64,000 bases of DNA from Paenibacillus taiwanensis DSM 18679. GTDB lineage: Bacteria > Bacillota > Bacilli > Paenibacillales > Paenibacillaceae. A program made the translations under genes and the position numbers. The stretch's first letter is position 1. The number at the start of each line of letters is the position of its first letter. Location of the stretch: the NCBI RefSeq assembly GCF_000425125.1, contig NZ_KE384307.1, positions 124,001 to 188,000 of the forward strand, written 5' to 3'. Shown one piece after another: positions 8,387 through 17,591 of the stretch. The notes below the pieces were generated by a model. The model ran no database searches and had not been told where the DNA came from. It saw nothing but the letters and a program-made list of their open reading frames with translations.

Positions 8387-10228
8387 ATGAGATATCGAAT
8401 TCACTGGCAGATCGTATTACAGCTTACGATCTCGCTAGTCGTAGTGTTTGTTCTGTTGTTTTTATGGATCTATGAGGTGGCAAGGGTCACATATGTAGAT
8501 TATGCGGTTTCCAGTAAACATCACCAAGTAAGTTCCCTTGCCACTAAAGTAGACCAGTTTATCGCACATAACATTACGATCGTGGAGCATTATGGAAGAA
8601 GTATAGAGCACTTGTATGATAGACCCGATCATCGTCAACGAATTACGCATGTGACTCGAAATTTAATGGAGACAGAGCAGAACCATATTCAAGGTTATTG
8701 GTTTACTTACGACTCCGCTTATCGAGATCAAGGTAAAGGCTGTATTAGATATTTTAGAAACAACAGTGTCGTACGAAATAACTCCCAAGACCTCACAAAA
8801 TCAAATGATGCAGATCCTTCTCAACCTCAGAATAAAGATCATCCAGATTATGATTTTTACTTCGGCGCAAAGCGAACCGGCAAAACCTACGTTACTTCAC
8901 CTTATATTGATCCCTATATATACACTCCTATGATTTCAGTCAGCAGTCCTGTATATGATAATCAGCAACAATTGATTGGAGTTGCGGGAATGAATCTGTT
9001 GCTGGATGAAGTGAATCAGCTTGCAGCACAGTTAACAGAGCACCAGCAGGGCTACACGTTGATTATACGGAAAGACGGCGGGGTGATTTATCAGCGAGAT
9101 ACTGAGCTGGCAATGAATTTAAATGTATATCAGAACTATGATGCTGACTTTGTCAGGTTATATAACGACATCATGGCCAACCAGCTTAAACATAATTTAA
9201 CACCGGTAAATAGAAATGGGATGTACTTTATTTCGGCTCATATTCCTTCCGCGGATTGGTCGTTAATTGTTGCCGTTCCTGAGCGAGTGATCGAGCGTAA
9301 CCTTATTTATATTTTGCTAGGGTGCACGGCCATTTTGCTAGCTTTAATTGTGCTGTGTTACATCATAGTTAGAACATGGGTCCGTAGATCGGTATCACAT
9401 CCGCTATCTCAAATAACAGAATGCATAGAAGCGGTGTCTAAAGGGGATTTCACGCAGCGGATAACTGTTCAAGCCCCCAATGAAATCGGACAATTGGCAA
9501 CACGTTTGAACGAGATGATAGAAAATTTGCAGACGAGGGATCGTATGGAGGAAGAATTGAAGCGGATTAGCTCGTTTCAACTCATTGGCCAGATGGCCTC
9601 CACGATGGGCAATGAAGTCCGGCATCCCTTACACTCTATTCGACTGTGTCTTCATTTTCTAAGCTTGAAGCCGCAATATGCGGAGGATGCGCGTTATTTT
9701 CAGATGATGATGGAGGAAGTCGAGCGCATGGATGCAATGCTGACCGAGTATTTGCTGCTTACGCAGCAAAAGGTGCCGGAGTTAAAGCAACACAGCTTAA
9801 ACGCGGTCCTCTATCAGATGAATCCTTTGTTACAGGCTTTAGCCTCAGAATATGGACAAAGCGTGCTTTTAGAGTTGCAGCCAGTACCCGACATTCCATT
9901 AGACGTTGCGGAAATTAGAAAATTAATTCATCATTTGGTACGTAACAGCATCGAGGCAATGGATGAAGGGGGAACGGTGTACATTCGAACGACGAAGACA
10001 GCTGATGGTGTGAACTTAATGATTGAGGATCAAGGAAGAGGGATTGAAGGCCACATTTTAGAACAACTGGGAACTCCCTTCTTAACGACCAAAGAAAATG
10101 GCTCGGGACTCGGTCTCCCTATTTGCCTAAGCATTTTGAATCGACATGGAGCCCACTTGGAAGTGCAGTCAAGTAATGATCACACACGATTTCATATACG
10201 TTTCCCAGGTCCTGATGACTGTACTTGA
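8387..10228 (+). CDS. membrane sensor histidine kinase with rearranged H-box
   Basis: A 613-residue sensor kinase. Domains in order: TM1 (residues 8-32), an extracellular dCache-like sensor (about 35-300), TM2 (about 305-330), HAMP (about 330-385), a HisKA-like dimerisation helix (about 395-455) and a HATPase domain. The N-box (RNSIEAMDEGG), G1 (DQGRGI), F (TPFLTTK) and G2 (GSGLGLPI) boxes look intact. The H-box, normally HExRNP, reads NEVRHP: residue 409 is Asn and residue 413 His, with another His at 416. Phosphotransfer may therefore use a shifted His or be lost. It lies directly after the response regulator gene and is followed by a terminator. Confidence 0.9.
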   Translation: MRYRIHWQIVLQLTISLVVVFVLLFLWIYEVARVTYVDYAVSSKHHQVSSLATKVDQFIAHNITIVEHYGRSIEHLYDRPDHRQRITHVTRNLMETEQNHIQGYWFTYDSAYRDQGKGCIRYFRNNSVVRNNSQDLTKSNDADPSQPQNKDHPDYDFYFGAKRTGKTYVTSPYIDPYIYTPMISVSSPVYDNQQQLIGVAGMNLLLDEVNQLAAQLTEHQQGYTLIIRKDGGVIYQRDTELAMNLNVYQNYDADFVRLYNDIMANQLKHNLTPVNRNGMYFISAHIPSADWSLIVAVPERVIERNLIYILLGCTAILLALIVLCYIIVRTWVRRSVSHPLSQITECIEAVSKGDFTQRITVQAPNEIGQLATRLNEMIENLQTRDRMEEELKRISSFQLIGQMASTMGNEVRHPLHSIRLCLHFLSLKPQYAEDARYFQMMMEEVERMDAMLTEYLLLTQQKVPELKQHSLNAVLYQMNPLLQALASEYGQSVLLELQPVPDIPLDVAEIRKLIHHLVRNSIEAMDEGGTVYIRTTKTADGVNLMIEDQGRGIEGHILEQLGTPFLTTKENGSGLGLPICLSILNRHGAHLEVQSSNDHTRFHIRFPGPDDCT

Positions 10229-10244
10229 TAATTAAAACGGTATC

Positions 10245-10272
10245 ATACTCAATAATTTGAGTATTTTTTTTT
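10245..10272 (+). terminator. Rho-independent terminator after the histidine kinase gene
   Basis: An 8-bp perfect stem (ATACTCAA/TTGAGTAT) with a TAAT loop, followed by nine T residues. Confidence 0.85.
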
Positions 10273-10338
10273 GATAGACCAACAATTAAGTTGATAATAA
10301 TTAAAGATTCGCCAAAATGTGATAGAAGGAGTTGACCT

Positions 10339-11367
10339 ATGAAAGCGTTAGAGAAGTCTCTCATTTTGCTGGATAGTTATAAGTCAACCTTGAGTGACAG
10401 GGAGACTATTGCCGCCATCAACCAAGTCAAAAGATTGTTCGACTCCTTGTTTGCAGAGGCCTTGCATGTGACGCTTGTCCCTTCTCCGCTCTTTGTCCCT
10501 TCTTATACGGGCATTAATGATCAACTAAATGGAACGGAACAGCCGGTTTCATTTACAGCACCAGACGTAGGAGAATCGCCGATGGAACTGCTTCATTCTT
10601 TGGCGAAATGGAAACGTATGGCTTTGCAGCGTCTAGGTTTTGAGCCAGGTGAAGGTTTATACACCGACATGAACGCTATTCGGCGGGATGAGGTCGTAGA
10701 TAGCTTGCATTCTATCTACGTGGACCAATGGGATTGGGAGAAAGTTATTACTGTGAAGGAGCGAAATCTCGACTTTCTTCAGGATACCGTTCAGCGTATT
10801 TACGGTGTGCTGCGGACGATCGGCAAGGAAATAACTGAGGCATATCCACAGTTGCAGCTTGAAATGCCGGAGGACATTTATTTTGTGACAACACAGGAAC
10901 TTGAGGATATGTATCCTACTTTTACGCCTAAACAACGTGAGGATGCTTATGCAAAAGAAAAAGGTGCGATTTTTGTAATGCAGATTGGTGGTCTGTTGAA
11001 GTCAGGCCTCAAACATGACGGAAGATCACCGGATTACGATGATTGGTCGCTTAACGGCGATATTATTTTATGGAATCCGCTCTTGGAAATCGCTTTTGAA
11101 GTGTCTTCGATGGGGATTAGAGTGGATGCAGCTACCTTGAAGGCGCAGCTGCTTGCAGCCGGATGTCCGGAGCGTGCTGAACTTGCTTTTCACCGTGCAC
11201 TGCTTGAGGGGCAGCTTCCCTATACAATTGGTGGCGGTATAGGCAAGTCTCGCTTATGTATGTTTTTGTTAAATAAAGCTCATATCGGTGAGGTACAGGT
11301 GTCGGTGTGGCCGCAGCATGTAATTGAATCGTGTAAGCAAGCGAATATTCATCTGCTGCCTGTATAG
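10339..11367 (+). CDS. asnA: aspartate--ammonia ligase (asparagine synthetase A)
   Basis: A 342-residue class II aminoacyl-tRNA-synthetase-like enzyme that makes asparagine from aspartate, ammonia and ATP. The family hallmarks are clear: LHSLAKWKRMAL, GEGLYTDMNAIRRDE, YVDQWDWE, PDYDDWSLNGDIILW, SSMGIRVD and the ATP-site GGGIGKSRL. It is close to the usual 330-residue length. AAGGAG lies seven bases upstream of the ATG. It stands alone between two terminators; no obvious leader attenuator or riboswitch was seen in its short upstream region. Confidence 0.96.
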   Translation: MKALEKSLILLDSYKSTLSDRETIAAINQVKRLFDSLFAEALHVTLVPSPLFVPSYTGINDQLNGTEQPVSFTAPDVGESPMELLHSLAKWKRMALQRLGFEPGEGLYTDMNAIRRDEVVDSLHSIYVDQWDWEKVITVKERNLDFLQDTVQRIYGVLRTIGKEITEAYPQLQLEMPEDIYFVTTQELEDMYPTFTPKQREDAYAKEKGAIFVMQIGGLLKSGLKHDGRSPDYDDWSLNGDIILWNPLLEIAFEVSSMGIRVDAATLKAQLLAAGCPERAELAFHRALLEGQLPYTIGGGIGKSRLCMFLLNKAHIGEVQVSVWPQHVIESCKQANIHLLPV

Positions 11368-11426
11368 GTCATGCGGGGCAGACGAGCTAACGAATGATAT
11401 CGTATATCCGATATGACAGCAGTATG

Positions 11427-11462
11427 AGCATCCTGTGTCTGTACTAGAGCAGGATGCTTTTT
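11427..11462 (+). terminator. Rho-independent terminator after asnA
   Basis: A 9-bp perfect stem (AGCATCCTG/CAGGATGCT) followed by five T residues. Confidence 0.8.
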
Positions 11463-11497
11463 GTTGGACCAGGACAGCTACATTGACTGTCCTGCGC

Positions 11498-11527
11498 CAA
11501 AAACATCCCCCTCACAAAAGGGGGATG
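11498..11527 (-). terminator. terminator for the minus-strand small membrane protein gene
   Basis: On the minus strand, CATCCCCC pairs with GGGGGATG across an 8-base loop, followed by TTTTTGG. A second perfect 8-bp hairpin (CAGGACAG/CTGTCCTG, 11470-11494) lies just beyond. Confidence 0.75.
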
Positions 11528-11578
11528 CAGGAATAAGCAATGCTGTTGGGAGCGGCAGCTTGTCAGGCCAATAGACGA

Positions 11579-11788
11579 TCAGCCCCACGTATTGGCTACG
11601 ATCTCAGCTACGATCATAAATACGACGTAGGAGACGATGGCCGAAATAATATAGCTGACGCCACTCTTTACTCTTTGTTGAAATAAACGTACGACGCCCA
11701 AGCTTATTAAAGGACAAACGATGAGCAAGAAAAATAGCACCGTAACAAACAACTGCGGGCTAATGTCGCTAATATTGACGTAGGTCAT
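11579..11788 (-). CDS. small two-span membrane protein of unknown function
   Basis: A 69-residue protein with two predicted membrane segments (about residues 12-34 and 43-64) joined by a short basic loop (RLFQQRVKSG). No family was recognised. AAGAGGTGG lies five bases upstream of the ATG at 11788, which decides this start over the GTG at 11797 within that site. It has its own terminator and is divergent from the ROK kinase gene, with which it shares about 300 bases of upstream DNA. Its role is unknown. Confidence 0.65.
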   Translation of the reverse strand: MTYVNISDISPQLFVTVLFFLLIVCPLISLGVVRLFQQRVKSGVSYIISAIVSYVVFMIVAEIVANTWG

Positions 11789-12033
11789 ACTTTCCACCTC
11801 TTGTATCGCAATCCAGAATTCAGGCGTAACGCCGCCTTTTGAGTGTGATGTAGATCACACGAACGTATACACATTATTATAAACTTACAACCAATCCTAG
11901 TGCTGCTTTTTTTTCGTCCATTTTGCGTCAATTTTTTGGATTAATAGTGACAAATCTGGAAGAATGCAAGGAAAACCGCGCGTTTCGTTCAAACAAAATC
12001 AATTACATTTTTAGTCAACTGCTAGTATGATAA

Positions 12034-12042
12034 TGCTATAAT
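12034..12042 (+). promoter_or_regulatory. extended -10 promoter for the ROK kinase-aldolase operon
   Basis: TGCTATAAT is a full extended -10. It lies about 50 bases before the kinase start; no convincing -35 is spaced to it. The rest of the gap 11789-12092 shows nothing else recognised. Confidence 0.5.
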
Positions 12043-12092
12043 ATAGGTTATGGCATAAATCAATTAGAGTCGTTGTCTGAGGAGGAGAAATC

Positions 12093-13085
12093 ATGCGTTA
12101 TATGATCGGCATGGATTTGGGCGGGACGAATATTGTATGTGGATTGGTGAACGAACATTATGAGTTAGTTGAAAAAATAAAAGCACCTACGGAAGCGGCG
12201 CTTGGCAGTGAGCATGTGCTGACCAAGATGGCCGATATGATCGGCGAAGTGCTCGCCAAGGCGGGGGTAGATCGCCAAGATTTGATTGCGGTTGGCGCAG
12301 GCTGTCCGGGATTTATTGATCCGGTGCGTGGTGTAACCGTCTTCGCCTCAAACCTGAAGTGGACGAACGTTGAGGTGTCGCGGATATTAGGGGACAAAGT
12401 AGGGGTTCCCGTATTTATCGATAATGACGTGCGGATGTACATATTTGGTGAAGCGATGAGTGGTGCAGGGCGTGGTGCAAAAGTAGTGCATGGTGTCACA
12501 ATCGGTACGGGGCTTGCGGCTGCGACAGTCGTTAACGAGGAGCTTTATTATGGTGGCAATTTTATGGCGGGTGAGCTTGGTCATGTAGCCGTTGACGGGG
12601 AAAAGACGCCATGTGGCTGCGGTCTGGTAGGCTGTCTGGAAACAGTTGTTTCAGCAACCGGTATCGTGCGACAAGCCCGTGAAGCGTTGGATGCAGGCAA
12701 AGACAGCTTGCTGCGTGCTGCTTATGAGCAAGGCACCTTGTCGGCTGCTGATGTGTCAGCAGCATATGATGAAGGGGACGCGCTCGCGCAGGAAATAATG
12801 GAGCATACGGGGAAAGTGCTGGGCAAAGGCTTGGCCTATTCGATCACATTGTATAGTCCGGACGTAGTCGTTATTGGTGGTGGCGCATCGCTGGCAGGAG
12901 AACGTCTGCTTGCCCCTGTTCGCGAAACTTTAAAATCGATGGTGTATCACGGTTATCTTGATCGTCTGACGATTCGTCAAGGGGAGCTTATTGATGATGG
13001 CGGCGTGATTGGCAGTGCGGCGTTTGCAAAAAGTCGGGTAGAGAAATGCTCTAATGCACCTTATAAGGATGCAACTCACGTCTAA
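12093..13085 (+). CDS. ROK-family sugar kinase (glucokinase-like)
   Basis: A 330-residue ROK kinase that probably phosphorylates glucose or a related hexose with ATP. It shows the phosphate-binding MDLGGTNIVCG at the N-terminus, the catalytic Asp in FIDNDVR, the ROK zinc motif GELGH...CGCGLVGCLE, and the adenosine loop IGGGASLAGE. GAGGAGG lies seven bases upstream of the ATG. The KDPG aldolase gene follows 36 bases later, so a sugar or sugar-acid route is likely. Glucokinase is the best guess; N-acetylmannosamine or keto-deoxy-sugar kinases cannot be excluded. Confidence 0.85.
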   Translation: MRYMIGMDLGGTNIVCGLVNEHYELVEKIKAPTEAALGSEHVLTKMADMIGEVLAKAGVDRQDLIAVGAGCPGFIDPVRGVTVFASNLKWTNVEVSRILGDKVGVPVFIDNDVRMYIFGEAMSGAGRGAKVVHGVTIGTGLAAATVVNEELYYGGNFMAGELGHVAVDGEKTPCGCGLVGCLETVVSATGIVRQAREALDAGKDSLLRAAYEQGTLSAADVSAAYDEGDALAQEIMEHTGKVLGKGLAYSITLYSPDVVVIGGGASLAGERLLAPVRETLKSMVYHGYLDRLTIRQGELIDDGGVIGSAAFAKSRVEKCSNAPYKDATHV

Positions 13086-13121
13086 TCGAATATACACGAG
13101 GAAGGAGGACCTTTACCTTTC

Positions 13122-13796
13122 ATGTCCAATCGTATACCGGAACAAAGCACGGCAACAAATGAATCGTGCCATGTGACAGATCAATTGTTGGCAGAGCGGA
13201 TCGTGGCCATCTTTCGTGGATACACTGGCAATCAGGCGGATGAAGCGGCGGCAGCCTTAATTCGGGGTGGTATCCGACTTTTGGAGGTAACGATGAATAC
13301 GGAAGGCGCTCCGGCCATTATCGACAGATGGCGGCAACGTTATGAAGCAAAAGCATATATAGGGGCTGGAACGGTGCTGGATGTGGAGATGGCCCGTGAA
13401 GCTATCGCGAGTGGTGCACAGTTTTTGATCTCACCAAACTTGGATGAAGCGGTAATGGAATATGCCTCTGCACGAGGGATTGAGGTCTGGCCAGGTGTGT
13501 TTACACCTACCGAGATGGTGCGTGCATGGAAGGCGGGGGCTAAGGCACTGAAGCTATTTCCATTAGGCGCCCTCGGGCCTGAGTATATCCGTGAGGTGAG
13601 AGGCCCGCTTGCCGACATTCCGATTTTGGCAACGGGAGGCATCGATCTTGGAAACGCAGCCGCTTATTGGGCTGCGGGGGCGTCAGCGTTTGGCCTCGGC
13701 TCTAAGCTTGCGCGTGCCGATTATATTCACAATGGCCAGTTCGATAAGCTGGAGGAGCACGCGAGACATTGGGTACAGACGGTGCAGTCGTTTTAA
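13122..13796 (+). CDS. eda: bifunctional KDPG/4-hydroxy-2-oxoglutarate aldolase
   Basis: A 224-residue class I aldolase that splits 2-keto-3-deoxy-6-phosphogluconate to pyruvate and glyceraldehyde-3-phosphate. The general-base Glu sits in LLEVTMNT, the Schiff-base Lys in ALKLFPLG, and the phosphate-binding segment is ATGGIDLGNAAAYWAAGA. The first 20 residues are an extension of no clear function. GGAAGGAGG lies about 13 bases upstream of the ATG. It is the second gene of the operon with the ROK kinase; neither a dehydratase (edd) nor a KDG kinase (kdgK) is in this window. Confidence 0.92.
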   Translation: MSNRIPEQSTATNESCHVTDQLLAERIVAIFRGYTGNQADEAAAALIRGGIRLLEVTMNTEGAPAIIDRWRQRYEAKAYIGAGTVLDVEMAREAIASGAQFLISPNLDEAVMEYASARGIEVWPGVFTPTEMVRAWKAGAKALKLFPLGALGPEYIREVRGPLADIPILATGGIDLGNAAAYWAAGASAFGLGSKLARADYIHNGQFDKLEEHARHWVQTVQSF

Positions 13797-14038
13797 GACG
13801 AGATAGCAATAGCATGCAGAGGGCTGTCATAATGTCGCCCCTACTAAGCTTGCATACTAGAATAAAGTTATATTGTAAAGTGAAATGAGAAGGATTATGT
13901 TACATTAAATTCCATGTTACAATAGTTGTGAGAAGCAAGCGTGAATATTATGTATCCCTTATAGCGTTAGGGTGAACGTACTGAAGCTACGGCAAGGCGC
14001 AAGGCTGATGAATCAGATGGAATAGAGGAGGCGTTGAC

Positions 14039-14968
14039 GTGAACATGATCACGATCGTCATTATTGTGGCGGCCATATTGCTTTTAGCATGCTGGAGTGC
14101 AATCTGGTGGCTTGCTGCCAAGAGTCAGTCTCCTCGCCGAGCCCCGATTCATCGTAAGCCGGAGCAGCGTTATGATACCGTTACGTTTGAGGGGAAGGCA
14201 CAGTTGACGGGGTGGCTGATCTGGCCAGACCCAATCCAGCATCCATTACGTGACGAGCAGGAGCGGTATCCCGCAATTGTCATTTCTCACGGATGGGGAT
14301 CTAACCGGGCGCGCGTGCTTCGATACGCGAATCGATTGGCAGACGCGGGATATGTCCTGCTGCTGTACGATGTGACCAGTCACGGGGAAAGCGAAGCAGT
14401 CAAAGCGCCTTCTGCCCTGCTGTTTCGTGACGATATAATGGCTGCCGTACAATATTTGCGCAGGCGCCCTGAGATTGATCCTGCACGTATCGGTGTTCTC
14501 GGGCATTCATTGGGCGGTTTTGGCACACTTCTGGCGCTTGATGAAGGACTGGAAGTAGCGGCAATCGTCACGGATTCGATGCCATCCAGACCATTTACGA
14601 TGGTGGCCGCCGAATTGAGAAGACGCAAGCTGCCATTATTCCCGCTTGCGTGGATGATTCCTCGTATATGGCTTTGGCGAGCGCGTATTCCAAGGGCAGA
14701 TTATGATGGTTTGAATCTAGCATCAACCCTCGGCAATAATGCGCAGAAAGGTGATGCGCAAGTTCCCGTGCTCATGGTGCATTCCAATGGAGATACATTT
14801 ATTCCAGTAACAGAATTAACGGGAACGATCCAACGGTTGTCATATGAGCAGCCACATGTGCTTGTAGATACACCAGGGCATAGCTGTTCCGAGCAGGATG
14901 AGCGTTTTTGGGACGCGGTGCTGCCATTTTACGAGACGTATGTGAGAGACAGACAAGCAGCGACATAA
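14039..14968 (+). CDS. membrane-anchored alpha/beta hydrolase
   Basis: A 309-residue serine hydrolase. Residues 3-25 form a hydrophobic anchor. The oxyanion segment reads VISHGWGSN, the nucleophile elbow is GHSLGG, and a likely acid (NGDTFIP) and His (DTPGHSCSE) complete the triad. It belongs to the broad dienelactone hydrolase/peptidase S9-like superfamily; the substrate cannot be named. The GTG at 14039 is seven bases after GAGGAGG; an ATG two codons later is the alternative. It is a single gene ended by a strong terminator. Confidence 0.85.
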   Translation: MNMITIVIIVAAILLLACWSAIWWLAAKSQSPRRAPIHRKPEQRYDTVTFEGKAQLTGWLIWPDPIQHPLRDEQERYPAIVISHGWGSNRARVLRYANRLADAGYVLLLYDVTSHGESEAVKAPSALLFRDDIMAAVQYLRRRPEIDPARIGVLGHSLGGFGTLLALDEGLEVAAIVTDSMPSRPFTMVAAELRRRKLPLFPLAWMIPRIWLWRARIPRADYDGLNLASTLGNNAQKGDAQVPVLMVHSNGDTFIPVTELTGTIQRLSYEQPHVLVDTPGHSCSEQDERFWDAVLPFYETYVRDRQAAT

Positions 14969-14989
14969 CCATATAATAGAATTGATTAA

Positions 14990-15029
14990 GCGGGTTGACC
15001 TAAGCAACACTGAAGGTCAACCCGCTTTT
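14990..15029 (+). terminator. Rho-independent terminator after the hydrolase gene
   Basis: A perfect 12-bp stem (GCGGGTTGACCT/AGGTCAACCCGC) with a 12-base loop, followed by TTTTG. Confidence 0.85.
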
Positions 15030-15367
15030 GTTTGCCCAATGTAAGATGAGTAAGGCGGTTATTTATTTTTATTTTACAATAATTCACATTCATACATCAC
15101 GCATAGAGAGGAATAATGCGCTCCTGTTGAGCAATGCCTATGGTTCTGTCGAGCGATGCTTATGGAAAAGTCAGATGATCTAAATGCTGCTATCTCTAAA
15201 TTATTTTTAGTCATTTCACGTCTTGATTCGCCAAATAGTTGGAATACCGGGCTGCTCGAATATGTCATTGTAATGCGTGCAAGAAGCGGCATACGTTGCG
15301 CCTTGACAGTCAATGTCGAGTGGGAGCGAACAACAGCGAAAGGCATTCGTGTCAACATTTCCATAAC

Positions 15368-15395
15368 TAGACAGTGTTCTCACATGAGCTATGGT
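15368..15395 (+). promoter_or_regulatory. weak promoter candidate for the transglutaminase-like gene
   Basis: TAGACA and TATGGT are separated by 16 bases, with a start site expected about 50 bases before the proposed TTG. The stretch 15030-15449 otherwise shows no convincing gene on either strand. Confidence 0.25.
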
Positions 15396-15449
15396 ACCAT
15401 TCTTATCACCGCAGCCGAAAAGGGCTTGTCAGTACCGGAGGTGATCGTA

Positions 15450-16346
15450 TTGGATGGGCGAGTGTATCTGCAACATGTTGGTCAAGCCCCTGAGCATGAG
15501 GGCGTGCAGCTTAGACGAGTTCGACCGAAACGAGGATGGAGGCGGGTGGTGCGTGGACTGCTAGTTACTGTTTTGCTGTTTCTGTTTGTTGTGCAAACTA
15601 TAACGTGGTCCACAGCAGAAGCGGAATCTGCCAAAATGAGCTTTAGTGAAACGACCACTATGAGGCAGTGGATGACGGAACGGTTGGCAGAGCGAGAAGG
15701 GCTGTTTACATTTAAATATAGTGGAGATACAGGGAAACTGACTGCAAATTTGTCTGAAGCTATGAATGTTGCGCTTCACTCGGACCCCTTTATTCGTTAC
15801 AATGTCAGCCGGTATTCTTTTCATTGGAAAGGGACAGAACAGTCTGCTTTGGTTACAGTAACAGTTGAATACCGTGAAACGTACGCGGAGTCTTTATATG
15901 TCCGCCAAGAGGCCAAAAGAATTGTGAAAGAACTGCTGTCTGCTAAAATGTCCGACTATGAGACGGTGAAGAAGCTTCATGATTATGTCGTACTTCATGT
16001 GGCCTATGATGAGAGCTTGAACAAGTTTACTGCATACGAGGCATTAGTTGACAAGAAGACCGTTTGTCAAGGTTATGCGTTGTTGATGCAGGCCTTGCTG
16101 GAAGAAGCAGACATTCCAAGCATTGTGCTTGAAGGGCAGGCTGGTGGCACCTTACATGCTTGGAACGTCGTACAGGTGGATGGACTGTGGTATCATCTCG
16201 ATACGACATGGGACGATCCGGTGCCTGATCAGAAGGATGGGCTTCGACATACGTATTTTTTACTGTCAGATGAAGAGATGAAGGTGGATCACCGATGGGA
16301 TGTATTAAAGGCTCCCCGTGCTGACAAAGCTTTTTCTATAAAATAG
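15450..16346 (+). CDS. membrane-anchored transglutaminase-like protein
   Basis: A 298-residue protein: short cytoplasmic N-terminus with a basic patch, one membrane span (about residues 35-52), an extracellular linker, and a C-terminal transglutaminase-like (papain-fold) domain. The catalytic residues are Cys in TVCQGYALL, His in LHAWNVV and Asp in YHLDTTWDDP. Such proteins may act as proteases or cross-linkers at the cell surface. The TTG at 15450 is chosen because GGAGG lies eight bases upstream. An in-frame ATG at 15156 would add 98 residues that lack protein-like character and a ribosome binding site. The gene stands alone. Confidence 0.8.
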   Translation: MDGRVYLQHVGQAPEHEGVQLRRVRPKRGWRRVVRGLLVTVLLFLFVVQTITWSTAEAESAKMSFSETTTMRQWMTERLAEREGLFTFKYSGDTGKLTANLSEAMNVALHSDPFIRYNVSRYSFHWKGTEQSALVTVTVEYRETYAESLYVRQEAKRIVKELLSAKMSDYETVKKLHDYVVLHVAYDESLNKFTAYEALVDKKTVCQGYALLMQALLEEADIPSIVLEGQAGGTLHAWNVVQVDGLWYHLDTTWDDPVPDQKDGLRHTYFLLSDEEMKVDHRWDVLKAPRADKAFSIK

Positions 16347-16423
16347 GGGCGACAAGTGCGGAAGAAAGTGTGAGCTATGACTTGTAGGGAAGAGGCAGTG
16401 ATAAAAGCAGAGCCTAACACAGA

Positions 16424-16486
16424 AGCCCCAGCCGCTCAAAAGAGCATGTTCGAATTGACATGCTGCTAGAGCAGTTGAGGCTTTTT
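16424..16486. terminator. long hairpin terminator between convergent genes
   Basis: AGCCCCAGCCGCTC pairs with GAGCAGTTGAGGCT (with G-U pairs), enclosing an inner GCATG/CATGC stem, followed by five T residues. It ends the transglutaminase-like gene and may also serve cydAB. Confidence 0.75.
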
Positions 16487-16553
16487 GGATGGTATGCGAG
16501 TAAGAAATGGCATGGCAGTATGAAACGCCAGCAATGTTATTCTTCTATGCTGA

Positions 16554-17591
16554 CTATTCTTGTTTGAGGTAGCGCTTATCTTTCAAGAACAGCTTCCAAA
16601 ACAGTATAAATACAGGAATAAGCAGTATCGTGCTGACGGTATAACCAATTAGGAGTGAGCGAAACATGGCCGGATTGGTGATACCTGATTCTAGTGTAAC
16701 ATAAGGATACAGAATATAAGGCAGATGTGCTCTGCCATATGCAAAGCTGGCAATCGCATACTGGATTGCCACACAGATTACTGTAATACGTGTTCGTCCA
16801 ATAGAACCGTCTGCTCGTTTCACGAACAAGAACACGTAGCCGACAGCAAACGCAGCGATGGACAGCAGGAACCATAACATTTCGTGCTTCAGGTTCTCGA
16901 CGAGCCAAGAGGCTTCCACTGGCATAGACCATGTAACGAGCAGTGCCGTCAGCAAATTAAGCGGTCCGAAGATGACCGCGAGACGACGATAGACACGATA
17001 CGTGGAGGCATCGTGTGCCTCTTGTGCATAATCCGCCAGAAACAAGGCGGAGAAGAACAGTTCAGTCGCATAACCGAAGGCGAGATGCGCATACAACGTA
17101 GGGCTTTTTAGCAGGGCACCGTAATCTAAGGCCAAGCCACCATCTGGCAATTCCTCTACAAAGCCGCCTAGTGTAACGGCCAGTACACCAACAAGCAGGC
17201 CAGGAATAAGCAAACCCGTTATACCTGATATAATCCGAAGCGTGCGGCCGTATTTGGATACGGAATACGCATACACCATAAATGCGCTTCGTATGGTCAA
17301 CAGGACAAGCACAAGGCAGACAGGGACGAGCAGCAGGGAAGCGAGTGAATAGGTAGCTCCCGGAAAAAAGCCCACCAGTGCCACTACAAACAACACCAGA
17401 AATGTATTTGTCACTTTCCAGGAGGGTGACAAGAAATTGTTAGCGACTACAGCAGCACGCGCATCCTTATCGTTACTATCACGACCGAACAGCATAGACC
17501 AGAAGCCCGCTCCAAAATCGACGGACCCAAGCAGTGAGTAAATAAACAAAAATACCCATAGAATGGTAATGGCAATAGTAGCGTCTGTCAT
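16554..17591 (-). CDS. cydB: cytochrome bd-type menaquinol oxidase subunit II
   Basis: A 345-residue integral membrane protein with about eight to nine hydrophobic segments. The start segment (WVFLFIYSLLGSVDFGAGFW) is typical of CydB, where the acidic residue in the DFG element is conserved. It pairs with CydA in the terminal oxidase that reduces oxygen with menaquinol. Its ATG overlaps the cydA stop by four bases (ATGA), so the subunits are translationally coupled. No cydCD assembly transporter genes are in the window. The sequence is closer in style to the YthB/CbdB group than to E. coli CydB, but this was not computed. Confidence 0.93.
   Translation of the reverse strand: MTDATIAITILWVFLFIYSLLGSVDFGAGFWSMLFGRDSNDKDARAAVVANNFLSPSWKVTNTFLVLFVVALVGFFPGATYSLASLLLVPVCLVLVLLTIRSAFMVYAYSVSKYGRTLRIISGITGLLIPGLLVGVLAVTLGGFVEELPDGGLALDYGALLKSPTLYAHLAFGYATELFFSALFLADYAQEAHDASTYRVYRRLAVIFGPLNLLTALLVTWSMPVEASWLVENLKHEMLWFLLSIAAFAVGYVFLFVKRADGSIGRTRITVICVAIQYAIASFAYGRAHLPYILYPYVTLESGITNPAMFRSLLIGYTVSTILLIPVFILFWKLFLKDKRYLKQE

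Noticed and set aside
15074..15449. Frames on both strands upstream of the transglutaminase-like gene
   Set aside because: Neither the plus-strand extension from 15156 nor the minus-strand frame to 15364 has a ribosome binding site or protein-like features; the TTG at 15450 has both.
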